Assembly (NCBI RefSeq): GCF_021699195.1
Contig: NZ_SSXE01000013.1
Location: 19,174-83,173, forward strand
Origin: Nonomuraea sp. MG754425
GTDB taxonomy: Bacteria; Actinomycetota; Actinomycetes; Streptosporangiales; Streptosporangiaceae
Reading direction: 5' to 3'
DNA length: 64,000 nt
Below the pieces are notes generated by a model, which was given only the letters and a program-made list of their open reading frames with translations, made no database searches and was not told where the DNA came from. Positions 61,447 through 64,000 of the stretch are shown here, one piece after another. Numbering within the stretch: position 1 is the first letter of the stretch; each line of letters starts with the position of its first letter. The translations under genes were made by a program, and so were the position numbers.

Positions 61447-61863
61447 TCAGAACCCCAGGTCGTCGGCCGACTCGACGATCGGCCTGATGTCGGCGAAGGC
61501 GTTGACGTCGGCGCCGCCGGGTGCCGGGCAGCGGCCCAGGCGGCCCGCGATCTCGACGGCCCGGTCGAAGCTCTCGCACTCCACGATCCAGTAGCCGGCC
61601 AGCACCTCCTGGGTCTCGGCGTACGGGCCGTCGGTCACGTAGGCGGCGCCGTCCCGCATGCCGACCCTGCGGGTGTGCACCGGCGCGGCCAGGCCGCGGG
61701 TCTCGACCAGTTCGCCGGACTCCTCCAGTTCCCTGTTGACGGTCGTCATGAACGTCGTCATGGCCTCCATGTCCTCCGGCGACCAGGGGCCGCGGCCGGC
61801 GTCCTTGCCGGACATCTCGTCGTAGTCCTGCTGGGAGGCGTACGAAAGGATCATGTACTTCAT
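61447..61863 (-). CDS. DGPF/YCII domain protein (ECF42 partner)
   Basis: 138 residues. A ferredoxin-like YCII fold with the signature VTDGPYAETQEVLAGYWIVE (DGPF motif variant DGPY) and MKYMILSYASQQDYDEMSG at the start. DGPF proteins are encoded with ECF42 sigma factors and are thought to be their targets or partners; no enzymatic role is established. ATG 61863. The gene is divergent from an alpha/beta hydrolase; the 79-base gap would hold the ECF42-dependent promoter. Confidence 0.9.
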   Translation of the reverse strand: MKYMILSYASQQDYDEMSGKDAGRGPWSPEDMEAMTTFMTTVNRELEESGELVETRGLAAPVHTRRVGMRDGAAYVTDGPYAETQEVLAGYWIVECESFDRAVEIAGRLGRCPAPGGADVNAFADIRPIVESADDLGF

Positions 61864-61942
61864 GGGTGCGGTCCTCTCTCGTGGGCTTTCAACAGGGACG
61901 TCGGAGCCGGGGCGGCGCACCGGACATGGCACCATCGAAGAC

Positions 61943-62722
61943 GTGTCATTCGCAACCACCCCCGGCGGAGTGAAGCTGTCCTACCAGGTCCGCGGCCATG
62001 GGCGAGCGCTCGTGCTGCTGCAGGGGCAGGCCAACGACCACCGCTGGTGGGACTCCGTACGCGCCGACTTCGACGCCTTCCAGACCATCACCCTCGACTA
62101 CCGCGGCACGGGCGACAGCGACAAGCCCGACGAGCCGTACAGCACGCGCGGGTTCGCGGCCGACGTGGTGGCCGTGCTCGACGCGGCCGGCGTGCGGCAG
62201 GCGCACGTGTACGGCACGTCGATGGGCGGCCGGGTGGCCCAGTGGCTGGCGGCCGAGCACGCCTCGCGGGTCGGGGCGCTGGTGCTCGGCTGCAGCTCAC
62301 CGGGCGGCTCCCACGGGGTGGAGCGGAGCAACGACGTACGCAGGTCGCTGGCCCAGCCCGACCGCGCCGCCGCCGATCGGGCGCTGCTGGAGCTGATGTA
62401 CACGCCCGGCTGGCTGGCCACGCATCCCGGCCCGTACCGGACGACCGGCGACCCCGGCATGCCCGCCCACGCACGCCGCCGTCATCTGGCCGCCAGCGCG
62501 GGCCACGACGCCTGGGACGTGCTGCCCGGCATCACCGCGCCCACGCTGGTCGTGCACGGCACCGACGACGTCTTCAACCCGGCGGCCAACGCCCCGCTGC
62601 TGGCCGGCCGGATTCCGGGGGCCGAACTGCGGCTGATCGAGGGGGCCCGGCACGCCTACTTCGAGGAGTTCCGGCAGGTGGCGAGCCCGCTGGTGCTGGA
62701 GTTCCTGCGACGGCACGCCTGA
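61943..62722 (+). CDS. Alpha/beta hydrolase
   Basis: 259 residues. The nucleophile elbow is VYGTSMGGRVAQWLAAEH (Ser in GTSMGG), the acid is in VVHGTDDVFNPAAN and the base in IEGARHAYFEEF. The oxyanion strand LVLLQGQANDHRWW has Gln where HG is more common (usual HGxxxS/G), a small deviation. Related to 3-oxoadipate enol-lactonase-like hydrolases; the substrate is unknown. GTG 61943 gives the conserved beginning (MSFATTPGGVKLSYQ). No signal peptide. Confidence 0.9.
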   Translation: MSFATTPGGVKLSYQVRGHGRALVLLQGQANDHRWWDSVRADFDAFQTITLDYRGTGDSDKPDEPYSTRGFAADVVAVLDAAGVRQAHVYGTSMGGRVAQWLAAEHASRVGALVLGCSSPGGSHGVERSNDVRRSLAQPDRAAADRALLELMYTPGWLATHPGPYRTTGDPGMPAHARRRHLAASAGHDAWDVLPGITAPTLVVHGTDDVFNPAANAPLLAGRIPGAELRLIEGARHAYFEEFRQVASPLVLEFLRRHA

Positions 62723-62726
62723 GCGG

Positions 62727-63115
62727 TCACCGCCACCTGGCCGCCAGCGCCCCCAGGTCGGGGGCCGAGACGTGCGGGACGCCCATCACGCCCGGGTACG
62801 GCCCGCCGCGCCGGTCCAGGTACGCCCCCGTCAGGCCGGCCCGCTGGGCCCCGTCGACGTCCCACGGGTGCACGGCGACCAGGGCCGCCTGGGCGGGCCG
62901 CACGCCGGCCCGGCCCACGGCGTACTCGTAGGCGGCTCCGGCGGGCTTCCACGCGCGCGGGCCGCTCACGTCGAGCGTCGCCTCGACCAGGTCGAGCAGG
63001 CCCTCGCGGCGCAGGATGCCCGCGGCCCCACGTCCTCGAACCTGGCCCGCAGCGGCTCCATGTCGGTCAGCGTCTCGTTCACGTCGAAGATCACGACGTG
63101 CGGCCTGGTGGTCAT
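62727..63115 (-). pseudogene. HAD-type (haloacid dehalogenase) gene with internal deletion and frameshift
   Basis: Start: MTTRPHVVIFDVNETLTDME, with the HAD nucleophile Asp (DVNET), then RARFEDVG. From about 63026 this frame goes into a non-homologous tail and stops at about 62968. The C-terminal part is intact in another frame: AAGILRREGLLDLVEATLDV, then SGPRAWKPAGAAYEYAVGRA (HAD lysine) and ALVAVHPWDVDGAQRAGLTG (acidic loop). Between the two parts, about 80-100 residues normal for this family (cap domain and motif II) are missing. The ATG overlaps the stop of the TetR gene (ATGA), so the intact ancestor was coupled to it. Confidence 0.8.
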
Positions 63116-63696
63116 GCGGTTTCTCCTCGCTGTGTCAGGGAGTCGAGTGCGGCGCGGACGCCGTCGCGCAGGGCGGCGGCCTCGGCCCCGGCCCGAGAGC
63201 GGAGGTTCACCCCGTAGGCGAGCAGGGTGAGCTGCTCGGCGGCGGCGTCCGGGTCGAGGCCGGGGCGCAGCCTGGCCGCGGCCAGCGCGGCGCGCATGGC
63301 CGCGCGCAGCCCGTCGTGGTGCCGGTCGAGCACGGCGCGCACCTCCAGGGTCGCCGCCTCGGCGTGGCCGTTGGCGATCATGCAGCCCCAGCGTGCGTGC
63401 TCGCCGGCGCAGCGGGTCTCGATCAGCCGGTCGAAGAACGCGGCGATGGCGGGCAGGCCGCGCCCGTCCTCGGCCAGGGCGCGGAAGACCGGCTCCGAGC
63501 GCCGTTCGACGTAGCGGCGCAGGGCCTTGAGGTAGAGGTCCTGCTTGCCGCCGTAGGTGGCGTACAGGCTGGAGCGGCTCAGGCCGGTCGCCGCCACGAC
63601 GTCCGAGATGCCCGTGGTGGCCGCCCCGCGCCGCCAGAACAGGCGCTCCACCTGCTCCAGCACGGCGTCGGGATCGAAATGTTTCACGTCCGGCAT
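63112..63696 (-). CDS. TetR-family regulator
   Basis: 194 residues. HTH: FDPDAVLEQVERLFWRRGAA, TGISDVVAATGLSRSSLYAT and YGGKQDLYLKALRRYVERR. The C-terminal domain has RCAGEHARWGCMIANGHAEA, the Cys-containing pattern of the TetR_C_16/AcrR-like group. ATG 63696. Probably autoregulated through the inverted repeat 14-33 bases upstream and coupled to the broken HAD gene. Its original target pathway cannot be told. Confidence 0.92.
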   Translation of the reverse strand: MPDVKHFDPDAVLEQVERLFWRRGAATTGISDVVAATGLSRSSLYATYGGKQDLYLKALRRYVERRSEPVFRALAEDGRGLPAIAAFFDRLIETRCAGEHARWGCMIANGHAEAATLEVRAVLDRHHDGLRAAMRAALAAARLRPGLDPDAAAEQLTLLAYGVNLRSRAGAEAAALRDGVRAALDSLTQRGETA

Positions 63697-63709
63697 CGGC
63701 TGCTCCCAA

Positions 63710-63729
63710 CTTGGAACGACCATTCCAGG
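63710..63729. promoter_or_regulatory. TetR-type operator ahead of the regulator gene
   Basis: CTTGGAA (63710-63716) and TTCCAGG (63723-63729), 6 of 7 matched, around a 6-base spacer. The TGGAA-N6-TTCCA core is typical of TetR-family sites; its position before the TetR start suggests autoregulation. Confidence 0.6.
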
Positions 63730-63809
63730 TTAGCGGATAACCGGTGGACCACTCACGCGCGGGCTTGCTAGGTTGCCTCGTATGTCCAGCCCAGAGGCAT
63801 CAAGACGCT

Positions 63810-63831
63810 AGCCACCGGTCGTCCGGTGGCT
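63810..63831. terminator. Perfect 9-base hairpin (terminator or attenuator)
   Basis: AGCCACCGG-TCGT-CCGGTGGCT, followed by GTTT on the plus strand. A 9-codon ATG frame (63782-63811) ends at its left arm. It could end a short transcript or mark the remains of a leader; no downstream intact gene is visible. Confidence 0.45.
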
Positions 63832-63902
63832 GTTTCGCGCCGCTGCCCCCGCCCCTCGCGGCGGGTCTTCGCCATGGGCGCTCTCGCCAGCCGGATCACC
63901 GG

Positions 63903-64000
63903 GTCACGGTGGACGACGACGCCGTCGTGGTGACGGCGGTGAAGCTGGCCGACGACGGGAGCGGCGACGTGATCGTGCGCTTCCACGAGTCGCGGGGCGG
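63903..64000 (+). pseudogene. Remnant of a GH38 alpha-mannosidase C-terminal region (runs off the right edge)
   Basis: The plus-strand frame VTVDDDAVVVTAVKLADDGS, continuing GDVIVRFHESRG, matches by eye the C-terminal part of actinobacterial GH38 alpha-mannosidases. The upstream sequence in this frame (an Arg/Pro-rich stretch over the hairpin region) is not mannosidase-like, and no start codon with a ribosome site is present. It therefore looks 5'-truncated, lacking the catalytic domain. The remaining C-terminus would lie beyond the window, so a divergent intact gene cannot be fully excluded. Confidence 0.5.

Noticed and set aside
63768..63986. 72-codon minus-strand frame at the right end
   Set aside because: It spans the perfect hairpin and lies antisense to the mannosidase-like segment; no ribosome site or homology is apparent.

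Overview
The window is high-GC actinobacterial chromosome. Gene content (RpfB, a MutT1-type Nudix/histidine phosphatase, protein O-mannosyltransferases, TamR, an ECF42-type sigma factor), frequent GTG/TTG starts and 4-base start/stop overlaps fit a filamentous actinomycete. I infer something Streptosporangiaceae-like (Nonomuraea-like), but no taxonomic marker here proves it. Nearly all bases are coding; there is one tRNA (Gln, TTG) and no insertion sequence or CRISPR array.

The backbone is a conserved actinobacterial housekeeping series, mostly on the minus strand. Read from right to left it is: rsmI and pmt, metG, tatD, rpfB, rsmA, ispE, an ABC-F ATPase, glmU, prs, rplY, pth, mfd, a SurA-like lipoprotein, mazG and eno (5' part only, cut by the left edge). 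Accessory blocks are inserted between these genes.

Block 1 (about 5.5-23.8 kb, between mfd and pth) is the most interesting. It holds a Wzx/Wzy-type surface glycan locus: UndP-sugar transferase, Wzz-like protein, Wzy-like polymerase/ligase, flippase, GT2 and WecG/TagA glycosyltransferases, a kinase-like protein and a GH26-like lipoprotein. Three sulfotransferases lie among them. The same locus encodes sulfate activation: cysD, cysN, a cysC with a degenerate ATP-sulfurylase-like N-terminus, and cysQ to remove PAP. The order UndP-transferase-cysQ-cysD-cysN-sulfotransferase-GT2-wecG is one minus-strand run of nearly touching genes. No PAPS or sulfite reductase is present in the window. The best reading is a dedicated pathway for a sulfated extracellular polysaccharide or glycolipid, with its own PAPS supply.

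Block 2 (27.7-37.4 kb) has the tRNA, a fatty acyl desaturase with tandem operator repeats and a downstream TetR regulator, ppk-mutT1 behind a triple 11-base PHO-box-like repeat, a CYTH/CHAD protein coupled to a cytochrome P450, and the divergent tam/tamR pair around an operator-like palindrome. Block 3 (40.4-41.8 kb) is a divergent TetR/SDR pair. Block 4 (42.9-46.7 kb) is a Ser/Thr kinase coupled to a secreted FG-GAP propeller protein, inserted between rsmA and rpfB. Block 5 (50.6-57.5 kb) has a DPM-like GT2, a multispanning GT39-like protein and two paralogous protein O-mannosyltransferases on either side of rsmI.

The right end (57.6-64 kb) is accessory: an unrecognised 404-residue protein, a DUF5996 protein, an ECF42 sigma factor with its DGPF/YCII partner, an alpha/beta hydrolase, a TetR gene coupled to a HAD hydrolase broken by an internal deletion, and what looks like a 5'-truncated GH38 alpha-mannosidase at the edge. 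All functions are inferred by eye from motifs and context; no database search was run.
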